NCBI GenBank assembly: GCA_009993605.1
Contig: JAACTB010000007.1
Span: forward strand, 372,001-436,000
Direction: 5' to 3'
From: Erythrobacter sp.
GTDB taxonomy: Bacteria > Pseudomonadota > Alphaproteobacteria > Sphingomonadales > Sphingomonadaceae
DNA: 64,000 bases
The notes beneath the pieces were generated by a model. It searched no databases, had not been told where the DNA came from, and saw only the letters and a list, made by a program, of their open reading frames with translations. The first letter of the stretch is position 1; each line of letters opens with the position of its first letter. Below, piece after piece: positions 34,257-44,217 of this stretch. The translations under genes were made by a program, and so were the position numbers.

Positions 34257-34331
34257 TCCCCGATAGCTCAGCGGTAGAGTAGGTGACTGTTAATCACTTG
34301 GTCGTTGGTTCGAATCCAACTCGGGGAGCCA
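34257..34331 (+). tRNA. tRNA-Asn (GTT)
   Basis: A 75-base cloverleaf with acceptor TCCCCGA pairing TCGGGGA, discriminator G and encoded CCA. The anticodon arm GTGACT-GTT-AATCAC gives anticodon GTT. The T arm is GTTGGTTCGAATCCAAC. Confidence 0.97.
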
Positions 34332-34373
34332 CTTTTCGCCACTAGGCACCGCATCGCGGATGCGGCATTTCTC

Positions 34374-35117
34374 TCAGATATGATCGAGAACCAGGCGGAC
34401 ACCGACGAAGAGGGTCAATCCAGCCGTGATCCACCGAATCCAGCGCTGCGGCAGGAATTTCACCGCCAGATAGCTGCCGATTTGGCCGCCGATCGCGACC
34501 GCGACAAGGAGCGGCAGGCCGAAGCCGATTGCCGCTTCGAAGCGGCCCTCCCCACCCTTCAGGATCTGGCCGACCAGCCCGAACAGGGAATTGACGAGGA
34601 TGAACAGCGCCGCGGTCGCCGCGATGCTCTTGGCCTCGGCCCATCGCACGAGGTGGAGCAGGGGCGCGAGGAAGATGCCTCCGCCGATGCCGACCAGACC
34701 GGCCAGATAGCCGAGAGGCGGTGCGGCGATGGGCGCGAACCTCGCGGCACTTGTCGCCCGCGCCTCGCTCGATTGAGCGACCGGGATCAGCAGCGTCACG
34801 CCCGTCAGCACGAGGCTGGCGCCCAACAACAGCAGGAAATTGCGCTCGTCGATCGGCGTCAGCCCGCCAAGCAGGGCGGCAGGCGCGGCGAGGGCGGTCA
34901 GGAGAAGTGCGCGCCGCCAGGGCAGGATACCCGCGCGCGAGAAGCGCACGGTGCTTCCCGCCACGACGACGATGTTGCAGGCCAGGCTAACCAGAGGAAG
35001 GACTCGATAATCCAGCCCGCTCAGAGCCAGCAGCGCGCTGTATGTCGATCCCCCGCCGAACCCGACCGAGGCGTATAGAAGCGCTGTCGCGAAAAAGGCG
35101 ACGACGAGCCAGACCAT
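34374..35117 (-). CDS. TauE/SafE-family membrane transporter
   Basis: A 247-residue inner membrane protein with about eight hydrophobic helices in two pseudo-repeats; both carry the TauE/SafE glycine pattern (GFGGGSTYSALLALSG near residue 19 and LVGIGGGIFLAPLL near 140). The family exports or imports small anions such as sulfite, sulfoacetate or sulfate; the substrate here is unknown. ATG at 35117. It is followed by tRNA-Asn on the other strand, and its start is 32 bases downstream of the secA stop on the same strand, so read-through from secA is possible. Confidence 0.85.
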   Translation of the reverse strand: MVWLVVAFFATALLYASVGFGGGSTYSALLALSGLDYRVLPLVSLACNIVVVAGSTVRFSRAGILPWRRALLLTALAAPAALLGGLTPIDERNFLLLLGASLVLTGVTLLIPVAQSSEARATSAARFAPIAAPPLGYLAGLVGIGGGIFLAPLLHLVRWAEAKSIAATAALFILVNSLFGLVGQILKGGEGRFEAAIGFGLPLLVAVAIGGQIGSYLAVKFLPQRWIRWITAGLTLFVGVRLVLDHI

Positions 35118-35149
35118 CTAGATCCGACCCGCCATGAAACCGCCTGCGA

Positions 35150-37906
35150 TCACGCGCGGGCGCCGATCGCGCCGTGGCAATGCTTGTACTTATTGCCCGA
35201 CCCGCACGGGCACGGGGCGTTGCGGCTGATCTCCTTGCCCGCATAGGGATTGTCGGAGACGCCACCCGGCCCCGCCGCCGCCTGCGGGCTGCCCGCAAGC
35301 GATCCGAACAGCGCCGCGCGGCGTTCCGATCCGTCACCATCGTTGGAATTGTCGATGCCCGACACCGGCTCGATATGGCCGGTCAGGAAATCGGGCAGTT
35401 CGGGCAGGCTCGCGGCCGGCATCGGTTCGGGCTCGCGCACGTCGAGCTTGATCAGCTTGGACGTGGTGTCCTCCCGCAGCGTGTCGAGCATGTGCTCGAA
35501 CAGGCTGAAAGCTTCCTGCTTGTATTCGTTGATCGGCTGCTTCTGCGCGTGCGCGCGTAGCCAAACCACCTGACGCAGCGCGTCGAGCGTGGAAAGGTGT
35601 TCCTTCCAGTGATGGTCGAGCGATTGCAGCAGCAGGCTCTTTTCGACATTGCGCCACATCGTCGGATCGACGCGGGCGATCTTGGCTTCCATCTTCTCGT
35701 CGGCAGCCTGTTGCAACCGTTCCTCGATGATCTCGGGCTCGACCGCATCCTCTTCCAGCCACGCGTCGATCGGGGGCGTCAGGCCGAGCACTTCCTCGAC
35801 CCGCTCCTTCAAGCGCGCGACGTCCCACTGCTCGGGATAGGATCCCGGCGGGCAGGCTTCGCCGACGATATTGTTGATCGTGTCATGCCGCATATCGAGC
35901 ACGACATCGTCCACGGCCTCGCTATCCATGATCTCGGCGCGCTGCTCGTAGATGACCTTGCGCTGGTCGTTCATCACGTCGTCGTACTGCACGACCTGCT
36001 TGCGCATTTCGTAATTGCGCGCCTCGACCTTTTTCTGGGCGGTTTCGATGGCCTTGCTGAGCCATTTCGACCCGATCGCCTCGCCATCCTCCAGATTGCT
36101 GTTCATCATGCGAGAGAACAGCGTGTCCGGCCCGAAGATGCGCAGGAGATCGTCTTCGAGGCAGAGGTAGAAGCGCGACAGGCCCGGATCGCCCTGGCGA
36201 CCCGAGCGACCACGTAGCTGGTTGTCGATCCGACGCGATTCGTGGCGTTCGGTGCCGAGCACGAACAGCCCGCCCGCATCTTTCACGCGCTGCTTTTCTT
36301 CCGCGATCTCCTGCTTGATGCGGGCGATGGCGGCGTCACGTTCCGGGCCTTCCGGCATGTCGGCCAGCTCGTCCTCGGTGCGGAATTCGAGATTGCCGCC
36401 GAGCTGAATGTCGGTCCCGCGCCCGGCCATATTGGTGGCGATGGTGACGGCGCCGATGCGGCCCGCCTGCGCCACGATATGCGCCTCGCGCTCGTGCTGG
36501 CGGGCGTTGAGGACCTCGTGCTTCACGCCTTCCTTTTCGAGGAACTGGCTCAAAAGCTCCGACTTCTCGATCGAGACCGTGCCGACCAGAACGGGCTGGC
36601 CCAACTCGTTCTTCTCCTTGATCGCCTTCGCGATGGCCGCGAATTTGTCCATCGTGTTCTTGTAGAACTGATCGTCCTCGTCGATCCGCGCGACCTCGCG
36701 GTGGGTCGGAATCTCGGCGACGTTCAGCTTGTAGATGTCCCAGAACTCGCTCGCTTCGGTGGCGGCGGTGCCGGTCATGCCGGACAGTTTGGGATACATG
36801 CGGAAATAGTTTTGGAAGGTTATCGAAGCGAGAGTCTGGTTCTCCGGCTCGATCTTGACGCCTTCCTTGGCTTCCACCGCCTGGTGCAGACCGTTCGACC
36901 AACGGCGCCCGTCCATCATGCGGCCGGTGAATTCGTCGATGATCACGACCTTGTCGTCCTTGACGATGTAGTCGGTGTCCTTCTTGAACATGATGTTCGC
37001 GCGAAGGGCCTGGTCGAGGTGATGCACGACGAGGGTGTTCTCGACGTCGTAAAGGTTCTCGCCTTCGAGCAGGCCCGCTTCGGCCAGCTTGGCCTCGATC
37101 GCGTCGGTGCCTTCCTCGGTCCAGCTGATATTCTTGGTCTTCTCGTCCGCCTCGTACCATTCGGGGTCGAGATCCTTCACGATCGCATCGACCGAAATAT
37201 AGAGCTCGCTCTTGTCCTCGGTCGGGCCGGAGATGATCAGCGGGGTGCGCGCTTCGTCGATCAGGATCGAATCGACCTCGTCGACGATCGCGTAATTGAA
37301 GGGACGATGCACCATCTGGTTGCGATCGTGCTTCATGTTATCGCGCAGATAGTCGAAGCCGAACTCGTTGTTCGTCCCGTAAGTGATGTCCGAATTGTAC
37401 GCGTCGCGCCGCTCGAACTCGTTTAGGTTCGGCACGATCACGCCGACCGTCAGGCCGAGGAAGCGGTGAAGCTGCCCCATCCATTCCGCGTCGCGGCGGG
37501 CGAGATAGTCGTTCACAGTGACGACGTGGACGCCCTTGCCCTCGATCGCGTTGAGATAGGTGGCCAGCGTCGCCACCAGCGTCTTGCCCTCACCCGTGCG
37601 CATTTCGGCGATCTCGCCGCGGTGGAGCACGATGCCGCCCACCATCTGCACGTCGAAATGCCGCATGCCGAGCACGCGGACCGAAGCTTCGCGCACGGTG
37701 GCAAACGCTTCGGGGAGGATATCGTCCAGCGTCTTGCCGTTTTCCAGCTGCTCGCGGAACTTGTCAGTCTGCGCTTGCAGCTCTTCATCGGAAAGAGCCT
37801 GAATTTGCTCTTCCAACGCGTTGATCTGATTGACGATCTTGTCCATCGACTTGACGTAACGATCGTTGGACGAGCCGAAGAGCGACTTGGTAAGGGCTTT
37901 GAGCAT
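35150..37906 (-). CDS. secA: Preprotein translocase ATPase SecA
   Basis: A 918-residue motor ATPase that drives protein export through SecYEG. N-terminal [17 protein letters not shown], Walker [20 protein letters not shown] (about residues 100-120), the DEAD-like [18 protein letters not shown] (about 207-224), [13 protein letters not shown] motif, [13 protein letters not shown], and a C-terminal zinc tail [14 protein letters not shown]. That tail binds SecB in other bacteria. Length is typical. ATG at 37906. Confidence 0.98.
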   Translation of the reverse strand: MLKALTKSLFGSSNDRYVKSMDKIVNQINALEEQIQALSDEELQAQTDKFREQLENGKTLDDILPEAFATVREASVRVLGMRHFDVQMVGGIVLHRGEIAEMRTGEGKTLVATLATYLNAIEGKGVHVVTVNDYLARRDAEWMGQLHRFLGLTVGVIVPNLNEFERRDAYNSDITYGTNNEFGFDYLRDNMKHDRNQMVHRPFNYAIVDEVDSILIDEARTPLIISGPTEDKSELYISVDAIVKDLDPEWYEADEKTKNISWTEEGTDAIEAKLAEAGLLEGENLYDVENTLVVHHLDQALRANIMFKKDTDYIVKDDKVVIIDEFTGRMMDGRRWSNGLHQAVEAKEGVKIEPENQTLASITFQNYFRMYPKLSGMTGTAATEASEFWDIYKLNVAEIPTHREVARIDEDDQFYKNTMDKFAAIAKAIKEKNELGQPVLVGTVSIEKSELLSQFLEKEGVKHEVLNARQHEREAHIVAQAGRIGAVTIATNMAGRGTDIQLGGNLEFRTEDELADMPEGPERDAAIARIKQEIAEEKQRVKDAGGLFVLGTERHESRRIDNQLRGRSGRQGDPGLSRFYLCLEDDLLRIFGPDTLFSRMMNSNLEDGEAIGSKWLSKAIETAQKKVEARNYEMRKQVVQYDDVMNDQRKVIYEQRAEIMDSEAVDDVVLDMRHDTINNIVGEACPPGSYPEQWDVARLKERVEEVLGLTPPIDAWLEEDAVEPEIIEERLQQAADEKMEAKIARVDPTMWRNVEKSLLLQSLDHHWKEHLSTLDALRQVVWLRAHAQKQPINEYKQEAFSLFEHMLDTLREDTTSKLIKLDVREPEPMPAASLPELPDFLTGHIEPVSGIDNSNDGDGSERRAALFGSLAGSPQAAAGPGGVSDNPYAGKEISRNAPCPCGSGNKYKHCHGAIGARA

Positions 37907-37998
37907 GGTGGGTCTCGGGAGATCGGGAATAAGGGATATGCCCGCGCGCCCCTTTGGACCGCGAGCCGCATTACGGAACGGAATCTGGCGCAGGCGCG

Positions 37999-38271
37999 CT
38001 ATTCGTGCGCGCGGTCGGGCCCGAGCTGGATCGTCGGCACATAGACGGTAACCGTCTCCGGCGCGCGGCAGGGTGTGATCCGTTCCCCGCGCAGCCGCTG
38101 CTTGCGCTGCTTTTCGACACAGACGCTTTCGGCACTGCGCGCCGGATCGTCCGCCCTGCGCTGATCCTCGATCTGGGCTTCGAGCGCGCTGACGATCGTC
38201 GCATGCGCAGGCGCATTCGCGGCGGCGAGGCCGGTCAGAATGGCGAAACAGGCGAGCAGGCGACGAAGCAT
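37999..38271 (-). CDS. Small secreted protein of unknown function
   Basis: A 90-residue protein with a signal peptide ([24 protein letters not shown]). The mature part has a charged helical segment ([15 protein letters not shown]), two cysteines and a [10 protein letters not shown] tail. No family is recognised. It lies between secA and argJ; an earlier reading of the same frame from 39549 is an antisense shadow of argJ. Start: the ATG at 38271, divergent from argJ. There is no clear functional link to its neighbours. Confidence 0.65.
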   Translation of the reverse strand: MLRRLLACFAILTGLAAANAPAHATIVSALEAQIEDQRRADDPARSAESVCVEKQRKQRLRGERITPCRAPETVTVYVPTIQLGPDRAHE

Positions 38272-38358
38272 GGAGCCTCTCAAATAGAAACTGCCGCTGC
38301 CCTCGTCCACCCCCGAAGCGCGTTTACCTTGCCGCGCAAACTTCGTAACGCCTTCCTG

Positions 38359-39585
38359 ATGGACCTCGAACGATCGCCTCTGGCCGAACCTTTCCCCGAA
38401 ATGCCCCCGGTCGCGGGCGTTACCCTGCGCGTCGCACGGGCGCGCTACAAGGACTGGGATCGGGCCGATCTGACTTATGTCGAGCTGGCTGAGGGAACCG
38501 CGATCGCGGGCGTCTTCACGCGCAATGTCTGCTGCTCGACCGAAGTCGAGCTGGGCCGCGAAAGCGTGAAGCAAGGGCGCGGACGGGCCATCGTAGTGAA
38601 TGCGGGCAATTCGAACGCCTTCACCGGCTATCGCGGGCGCGAGGCGGTGGAGCAGGTGTCGCAGCAAGTCGCGGCGCATCTGGGATGCCCGGCCAGCGAA
38701 GTGCTCGTCTCCTCGACCGGAGTGATCGGCGTGCCCCTGCCGAAAGATCGCGCGAAGGCGGGTGTCGAACAGGCGCTGACGGCAAGCCCATGCAGCTGGC
38801 GCGAGGCGGCGGAAACGATCGGCACCACCGATACCTTCACGAAGGGTGGGCACGCTTCCGCGATGCTCGGCGCAATTCGGGTCGAAATCTGCGGGATCAT
38901 CAAGGGCAGCGGCATGATCGCGCCCGACATGGCGACGATGCTCGGATACGTCTTCACCGATGCGAAGGTGACGCCGGGCTTTCTCCAGAAGATGCTCGAC
39001 CGCGCCAATGCGACGAGCTTTTCCTGCATCACCGTCGATGGCGACACCTCGACCAGCGACACCGTCCTGCTCGCCGCGACGGGGCAGGCGGACAACCCGC
39101 TCATCGCATCGTGGGACGATCCGGGTGCCGATGCGCTTTATGCCGCCATCGCCGATGTCTGCCAGCGCCTCGCACATCTGGTGGTGCGCGATGGCGAAGG
39201 GGCGCAGAAATTCATCGAGATCGCAGTAACCGGCGCCAAAAGCGACGACAGCGCCCGGCGCGTCGGCCTGTCGATCGCGAATTCTCCGCTGGTGAAGACC
39301 GCCATAGCGGGCGAAGATGCGAATTGGGGCCGCGTCGTCATGGCGGTCGGCAAGGCGGGCGAACCGGCGGATCGCGACCGGCTTTCGATCGGATTCGGCG
39401 GCATCTGGACGGCGCGCGACGGTCAGCCCTTGGCGGACTACGACGAGACGCCGGTTGCCGAGCATCTCAAAGGGCAGGACATTCGAATGGATGTCGATCT
39501 CGGGATAGGAAACGGACGCGCCACTGTCTGGACCTGCGACCTGACCCACGGCTACATCGCCATCAACGCGGATTACAGATCATGA
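38359..39585 (+). CDS. argJ: Bifunctional glutamate N-acetyltransferase / amino-acid acetyltransferase ArgJ
   Basis: A 408-residue enzyme that makes N-acetylglutamate and transfers the acetyl group of N-acetylornithine back to glutamate, for the cyclic arginine pathway. It is a self-cleaving proenzyme; the autoproteolysis motif is visible in GMIAPDMATMLGYVFTDA, cleaving before the Thr of ATML. N-terminal VAGVTLRVARARYK, VVNAGNSNAFTG and SSTGVIGVPLP are as expected. ATG at 38359. Its stop overlaps the next gene's start (ATGA at 39582). Confidence 0.96.
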   Translation: MDLERSPLAEPFPEMPPVAGVTLRVARARYKDWDRADLTYVELAEGTAIAGVFTRNVCCSTEVELGRESVKQGRGRAIVVNAGNSNAFTGYRGREAVEQVSQQVAAHLGCPASEVLVSSTGVIGVPLPKDRAKAGVEQALTASPCSWREAAETIGTTDTFTKGGHASAMLGAIRVEICGIIKGSGMIAPDMATMLGYVFTDAKVTPGFLQKMLDRANATSFSCITVDGDTSTSDTVLLAATGQADNPLIASWDDPGADALYAAIADVCQRLAHLVVRDGEGAQKFIEIAVTGAKSDDSARRVGLSIANSPLVKTAIAGEDANWGRVVMAVGKAGEPADRDRLSIGFGGIWTARDGQPLADYDETPVAEHLKGQDIRMDVDLGIGNGRATVWTCDLTHGYIAINADYRS

Positions 39586-40385
39586 GCATGCTGGACCGTG
39601 AGATCCTCGCGCTGATGCGCGACGTCACCGAAACGGCGATCCTGCCGCATTTCCGCTCTCTCTCCGCCTCGGAAATCGAAAACAAGGCGGCGGACGATGT
39701 CGTCACGATCGCCGATCGCGAAGCGGAAGAACTGCTCGCTGCCGGGCTGAGCAAACTCAATCCGGGGATCGGCATCGTCGGTGAAGAGAACGCGCATGCG
39801 AATCCCGCCGTGCTCGATCTGCTGGCGGGGCCGTGCTGGATCATCGACCCGATCGACGGGACCAACAATTACGCGGGCGGCACAGGCCCGTTCGGGATTC
39901 TGATCGCGCTCGCCGACGAAGGTCTCGCGCAAAGCGGATGGATCTACGACTGCCTGTCCGGGCGGTTCTGCGCCGCGCATCGCGGGAAGGGCGCGTTCGT
40001 CGGCGGGGAGCGAATAGTGGCGAAACCGTCCGGTGAAACGCCTCCGGTCGCCGGCATTTCAACTCTCTTTATGGACCAGTCGCGGCGCGCAGCCGTGATG
40101 GAGTATATCGCCCCGCATTACCGCCTGGTCGACATCCCGCGCTGTGCCGCCGAACAATATCCGCGCCTCGCGCTGGGCGAAAACGACGTTTCGATATTCG
40201 AACGCACGCTAGCCTGGGATCATGCGGCAGGTGCGCTGTGGCTGAACGAAGCGGGCGGCAAATGCGCCCGGCCCGACGGCTCACCCTATCGGGTCGACGA
40301 GAAGGACCGCACCGGCCTCATCGGCGCGGCCAGCCCGGCTTTATGGGACGATCTGGCCGCGCGCTACGCGATGTTCGAAGCTTAG
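39582..40385 (+). CDS. Inositol-monophosphatase-family phosphatase
   Basis: A 267-residue Mg-dependent phosphatase. The family's metal sites are visible: GEEN (about residues 67-70), [12 protein letters not shown] (about 87-98) and [15 protein letters not shown] (about 211-225). Substrate could be inositol phosphate, histidinol phosphate (HisN type) or 3'(2'),5'-bisphosphate; coupling to argJ does not settle this, so I give no symbol. It starts inside the argJ stop. Its TAG stop overlaps the stop of the convergent trxA (TTAG). Confidence 0.85.
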   Translation: MSMLDREILALMRDVTETAILPHFRSLSASEIENKAADDVVTIADREAEELLAAGLSKLNPGIGIVGEENAHANPAVLDLLAGPCWIIDPIDGTNNYAGGTGPFGILIALADEGLAQSGWIYDCLSGRFCAAHRGKGAFVGGERIVAKPSGETPPVAGISTLFMDQSRRAAVMEYIAPHYRLVDIPRCAAEQYPRLALGENDVSIFERTLAWDHAAGALWLNEAGGKCARPDGSPYRVDEKDRTGLIGAASPALWDDLAARYAMFEA

Positions 40386-40702
40386 AGTTCGCCTTCGAGC
40401 CACTGCTTGAGCTGGCCCTTGGGCGCAGCGCCGCGCATGTTCGCGGCGGGCTCTCCATTCTTGAACAGCACGAGATAAGGGATCGACTGAACGCCCATCT
40501 TGCCCGGAACATCGGGATTTTCCATGATATCCATCTTGGCGATGGTGACCTTGTCGCCCAGCTCGTCGCTCAGCTCTTCCAAGGCCGGAGCGATCATCTT
40601 GCAGGGTCCGCACCAATCGGCCCAGAAATCGACGAGGACGGGCTTGTCCGATTCGAGGACGTCGGACTGGAAACTGCTATCGGTGACGGCGACGGTGGCC
40701 AT
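40382..40702 (-). CDS. trxA: Thioredoxin
   Basis: A 106-residue thiol-disulfide oxidoreductase with the thioredoxin fold. The active site WCGPCK is at residues about 30-35, with the cis-Pro loop in [13 protein letters not shown]. Length matches TrxA (about 106). I chose the ATG at 40702 because AGGAGAA lies eight bases upstream; ten more codons are open but not needed. It follows addA after 47 bases on the same strand, as in many alphaproteobacteria. Its stop is shared with the convergent phosphatase gene. Confidence 0.95.
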   Translation of the reverse strand: MATVAVTDSSFQSDVLESDKPVLVDFWADWCGPCKMIAPALEELSDELGDKVTIAKMDIMENPDVPGKMGVQSIPYLVLFKNGEPAANMRGAAPKGQLKQWLEGEL

Positions 40703-40749
40703 GATAATTCTCCTGTATCGGTTGCGCCCCATTTAGGAGCGCGTGTGAT

Positions 40750-43700
40750 CTACTCAACGGGTGGCAGCGCAAAGCTTTCCTGCGGATCGGCAAATCGGCT
40801 TTTGTATCGGGCGATTTCGGCGTCCGGCAGGTCGATCAGCTGGGGCGTCTGCGTGTAGAGCAAGGCGGCGCGTACGGCCCGCCCCGGATAGATCGCTTCC
40901 AGCGCGGCGACATAAGCCGCCATCTGGCGCATCGTGTGATCGGGGACATCCGCCAGCGAGGTCGGCGGGCGCCGCGCGGTCTTGAAATCCACGACCGTTA
41001 CCGCCTCTGCGGTCACAAGCAGGCGATCGGCGATCCCGGCGACGACACGTCCATCGACCAGCGCCGCGAGCGGCACTTCCGCCAGAGCGTCCGGGCCGAA
41101 CACGGGCGCGAAAGCGGGGGCTTCGATGACCGACATCGCCCGCTCGAGCATCTCGGCGCGGTCCTCGGGATCGAGATCGCCAGCCTGCCGGGCCAGCCAG
41201 TCCGCCGCGCGCGCCCGCCGCTCTTCCGGCGCAACCCCCGGCAGGCGTTCGAGCAGGGCATGGATCAAGGTACCACGCCGCGCCGCACCTGCCGCATGGT
41301 CGGGCGGCAAAGGCGGGTCACTCCCCTCCTGCTCACCAAGCCCGGATGGCGCGAGCGGTCTGGGCGGACGCGGTTCTTCGGGTGCGGGACGTTGCGCCCA
41401 ATCGGGCAATTCGATTTCGTCATCGCTTGCCTCGCGGATGTCGCTACGTGTCACGCGCGGTGCAGCCTCGCCCCGCTCCCAGCGCGCGCCCCAAATGTCG
41501 TCCTCGATCGCGTCGTCGGGAAAGACCGGTTTCAGCCGCGCATACCAGCTGTCTTCGTGTGGCCCATTCCTCGCATCGCGCGGCCCCAGCGATCCGCCGA
41601 TGAAAAGCGCCTCTTCTGCCCGCGTCATGGCAACATAGAGGAGGCGCCAATGCTCTTCTCTGTCGACCAGCGCCGCCTCCGCTTCAGCCTGCGCCACGGG
41701 GCCGACGCGCTGGTCCTTGCTGAGGCCCGGCAGCGGGACGGGTTTCGCGGTACCGCCTCCGATGGGTTCGTCCATAAGCTCCAGCTCGCCCGGCGCATCC
41801 GGCCCGATCGCGGCATCGGCAAGGATCACGATCGGCGCCTGGAGGCCCTTCGACCCGTGCACGGTCATCACCCGCACCTGATCGCCGCCCTCGCCCGCCT
41901 CGCGCTTCAGCTCGCCCTCTCCCGCGTCGAACCAGCGGATGAAGCCTTGAAGGCTGGCGGTATGCGCCGATGCATAGGCGTTGGCGGCGTTGAGCAACTC
42001 GTCGATCGGATCGTTCGCCTCGCGCCCCAGACGCGCGACCAGCTTGCGCCGCCCGTCCATCGGACCAATCAGCATCCAGTGCAGCAATTGCTGCGGGCTG
42101 TCGTAATCCGCGCGGCGCAGGATTTCGCGCAGGGTATCGACCGTCGCCTCGACAAAAGCATCCTCGCTCGCCCGGAGGTGATCCCACAGACGGCGATCGC
42201 GCGGTCTGTAGCCATGCTCCAGCAGCGCCTCCTGGCTCCAGCCAACGAGCGGCGAGACCAGCACATTGGCCAGCATCAGATCGTCCAGCGGCTGCGCGGC
42301 GAAGCGCAGCGCCGCCATGAGGTCCTTCACCGCCAGCGGATTGCCGAGCCGCAGCCGGTCGACCCCCGCGACCGGAACGCCATGGCGATAGAGTCGCGAA
42401 ACGATCAGCGAAGCAAGCTCGCGCCTTTTCCTCACCAGCACCATAACATCGCCGGGCCGCGCATTGCGCGCCTCCCCCTTGGCGAGAGGATAGCCCTCAT
42501 CCATCCAGCGCCGCACCTGCCTGGCGATATTGTCGGCCATCAGCCGGTCATGCCGCGCCAGCCAGCCGGCCTGTTCCTCGCCCTCTTCGTCCTGCGTCCC
42601 GGCCGTGACCGTGTTCCACAAGATCACCTGCCCCGGCCCGTCGCTCCCGATATGCTGCCCATCGGCACTCTCTAGCCCAAGGTCGGTGTGCCCGATCGCG
42701 GCCAGCGCATCGTCGACGAAGGACAAAACCGGCGCGCTGGTGCGATAGGATCGTTCGAGGTCGTAGCCTTTCAAACGCCGCATGTTGGGCGCCCCGCGCA
42801 TATCCCGCGCGGCATCGGCGGCGGCATCCATTTTCCGCGCGAAGAAATCGCGCGCCTGCCGGAAATTGCGCGGGCTCGTTCCCTGGAAGCCGAAGATCGC
42901 CTGCTTGTAATCACCCACGGTGAAGATGGTGCGCACCGCATTGCCGCGCGCGCCGAGACCGTCGAAGAAATCGTCGGTCAGCGCCTTGACGATGCTCCAC
43001 TGAGCTTCGTTCGTATCCTGCGCCTCATCGACAAGGATATGGTCGAAGCTGCGATCGAGCTTGTAGCGAATCCAGTCGGCCATGGCGCTGTTCGAGAGGA
43101 GCTGAGCGGCGCGCGCGATCAGATCGTCGAAATCGACAAGACCCTCGCGCGTCTTGGCCGCTTCCCAGCGCAGAGCGAAGGCGCGGCCAGCCTCGAGTTG
43201 GGGGGCGAGAAAACCGGCGAGGTCGAGCAGAGCGAGCCGCTCGCCGATCTGCGCGACGGCTTCGGAAAGGATTTCCTGATTGGCCGCGAAGGACGGATCG
43301 ATCTTTTCGGCGCCCGCCATCTTGCGCGGCGCGCCGTCCTTCTTGAGGAACGTGTCGCGAAATCCGTCCAGCCTTTCAAGCCGCGCCTTTAGGTCATCGC
43401 GCGCCCATCCTTCCGCGAAATCGGCGGCTTTCTGCCCGGTGGCAGCCTTCCACTCGCGCGCGGCCATCGCGCAGGCCCGCAAGGTCGCGACGGGGAATGC
43501 GGCATCGGAACAGGCCTCTGCCACCCAAGCCTCATCCGCATCGGCGGGAATGCCGAGCAGGCGGTGGACGCGCGGACCCATGGGCGGTTGCCATCCGTTC
43601 GGCCCGGTCCACAAGTCTTGATGGCGTGCGCAGCGCATCAGCCATCCGCGAACGGCGTCGGGCCCCTTGCGGCGACTCATCTCGGCGATGGCGGCATCGA

Positions 43701-44217
43701 TATGGGGATCGCCTTCGGACAGCATCGCGGCGAGCACGTCACGGCTCAGCAGATCACGCTCGCGGTCCTCCATCGGGCGCGATCCGGGCAGGATTTCGGC
43801 CTCGGCGGGAAAGGCGGCGAGAAGATACTGGGCAAAGGCGTGGATCGTATCGATCCGCAACCCTCCGCCCGGACAATCGAGCACTCGTGCGAACAGCGAG
43901 CGAGCGCGCGACCTGGTCTCGGGGTCGGTCGCCGCGCCGAGATTGGCGAGGTCCTTCGCCAAAAGGCCGTCGTCCAGCCTGACCCAGCGCGCCAGCACCT
44001 CGTTCACGCGCACTGCCATTTCGGCGGCGCCCGCCTTGGTGAAGGTGAGACAAAGTATCTGCGACGGGTCTGCATCGGGTTCGAGAAGCAGGCGCAACAC
44101 CCGTGCGGACAGGACCTGGGTCTTGCCCGTGCCCGCGCTCGCCGACAGCCAGACGCTTTCCCTCGGGTCGACCGCGTCCCGCTGCGCGCCTTGCAAAGGA
44201 TAGACCTTGCCGCTCAT
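40750..44217 (-). CDS. addA: Double-strand break repair helicase AddA
   Basis: A 1155-residue UvrD-like helicase-nuclease subunit that, with AddB, resects double-strand ends for recombination. Walker A LSASAGTGKTQVLSARVLRL (about residues 24-43), IDTIHAFAQYLL, VDFDDLIARAAQLL, motif II ILVDEAQDTN (about 394-403), VMTVHGSKGLQAPIVIL (about 788-804), LLYVAMTRAEEALF, and a C-terminal nuclease domain with VVDFKTARRP. The ATG at 44217 overlaps the addB stop by four bases. Confidence 0.94.
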   Translation of the reverse strand: MSGKVYPLQGAQRDAVDPRESVWLSASAGTGKTQVLSARVLRLLLEPDADPSQILCLTFTKAGAAEMAVRVNEVLARWVRLDDGLLAKDLANLGAATDPETRSRARSLFARVLDCPGGGLRIDTIHAFAQYLLAAFPAEAEILPGSRPMEDRERDLLSRDVLAAMLSEGDPHIDAAIAEMSRRKGPDAVRGWLMRCARHQDLWTGPNGWQPPMGPRVHRLLGIPADADEAWVAEACSDAAFPVATLRACAMAAREWKAATGQKAADFAEGWARDDLKARLERLDGFRDTFLKKDGAPRKMAGAEKIDPSFAANQEILSEAVAQIGERLALLDLAGFLAPQLEAGRAFALRWEAAKTREGLVDFDDLIARAAQLLSNSAMADWIRYKLDRSFDHILVDEAQDTNEAQWSIVKALTDDFFDGLGARGNAVRTIFTVGDYKQAIFGFQGTSPRNFRQARDFFARKMDAAADAARDMRGAPNMRRLKGYDLERSYRTSAPVLSFVDDALAAIGHTDLGLESADGQHIGSDGPGQVILWNTVTAGTQDEEGEEQAGWLARHDRLMADNIARQVRRWMDEGYPLAKGEARNARPGDVMVLVRKRRELASLIVSRLYRHGVPVAGVDRLRLGNPLAVKDLMAALRFAAQPLDDLMLANVLVSPLVGWSQEALLEHGYRPRDRRLWDHLRASEDAFVEATVDTLREILRRADYDSPQQLLHWMLIGPMDGRRKLVARLGREANDPIDELLNAANAYASAHTASLQGFIRWFDAGEGELKREAGEGGDQVRVMTVHGSKGLQAPIVILADAAIGPDAPGELELMDEPIGGGTAKPVPLPGLSKDQRVGPVAQAEAEAALVDREEHWRLLYVAMTRAEEALFIGGSLGPRDARNGPHEDSWYARLKPVFPDDAIEDDIWGARWERGEAAPRVTRSDIREASDDEIELPDWAQRPAPEEPRPPRPLAPSGLGEQEGSDPPLPPDHAAGAARRGTLIHALLERLPGVAPEERRARAADWLARQAGDLDPEDRAEMLERAMSVIEAPAFAPVFGPDALAEVPLAALVDGRVVAGIADRLLVTAEAVTVVDFKTARRPPTSLADVPDHTMRQMAAYVAALEAIYPGRAVRAALLYTQTPQLIDLPDAEIARYKSRFADPQESFALPPVE

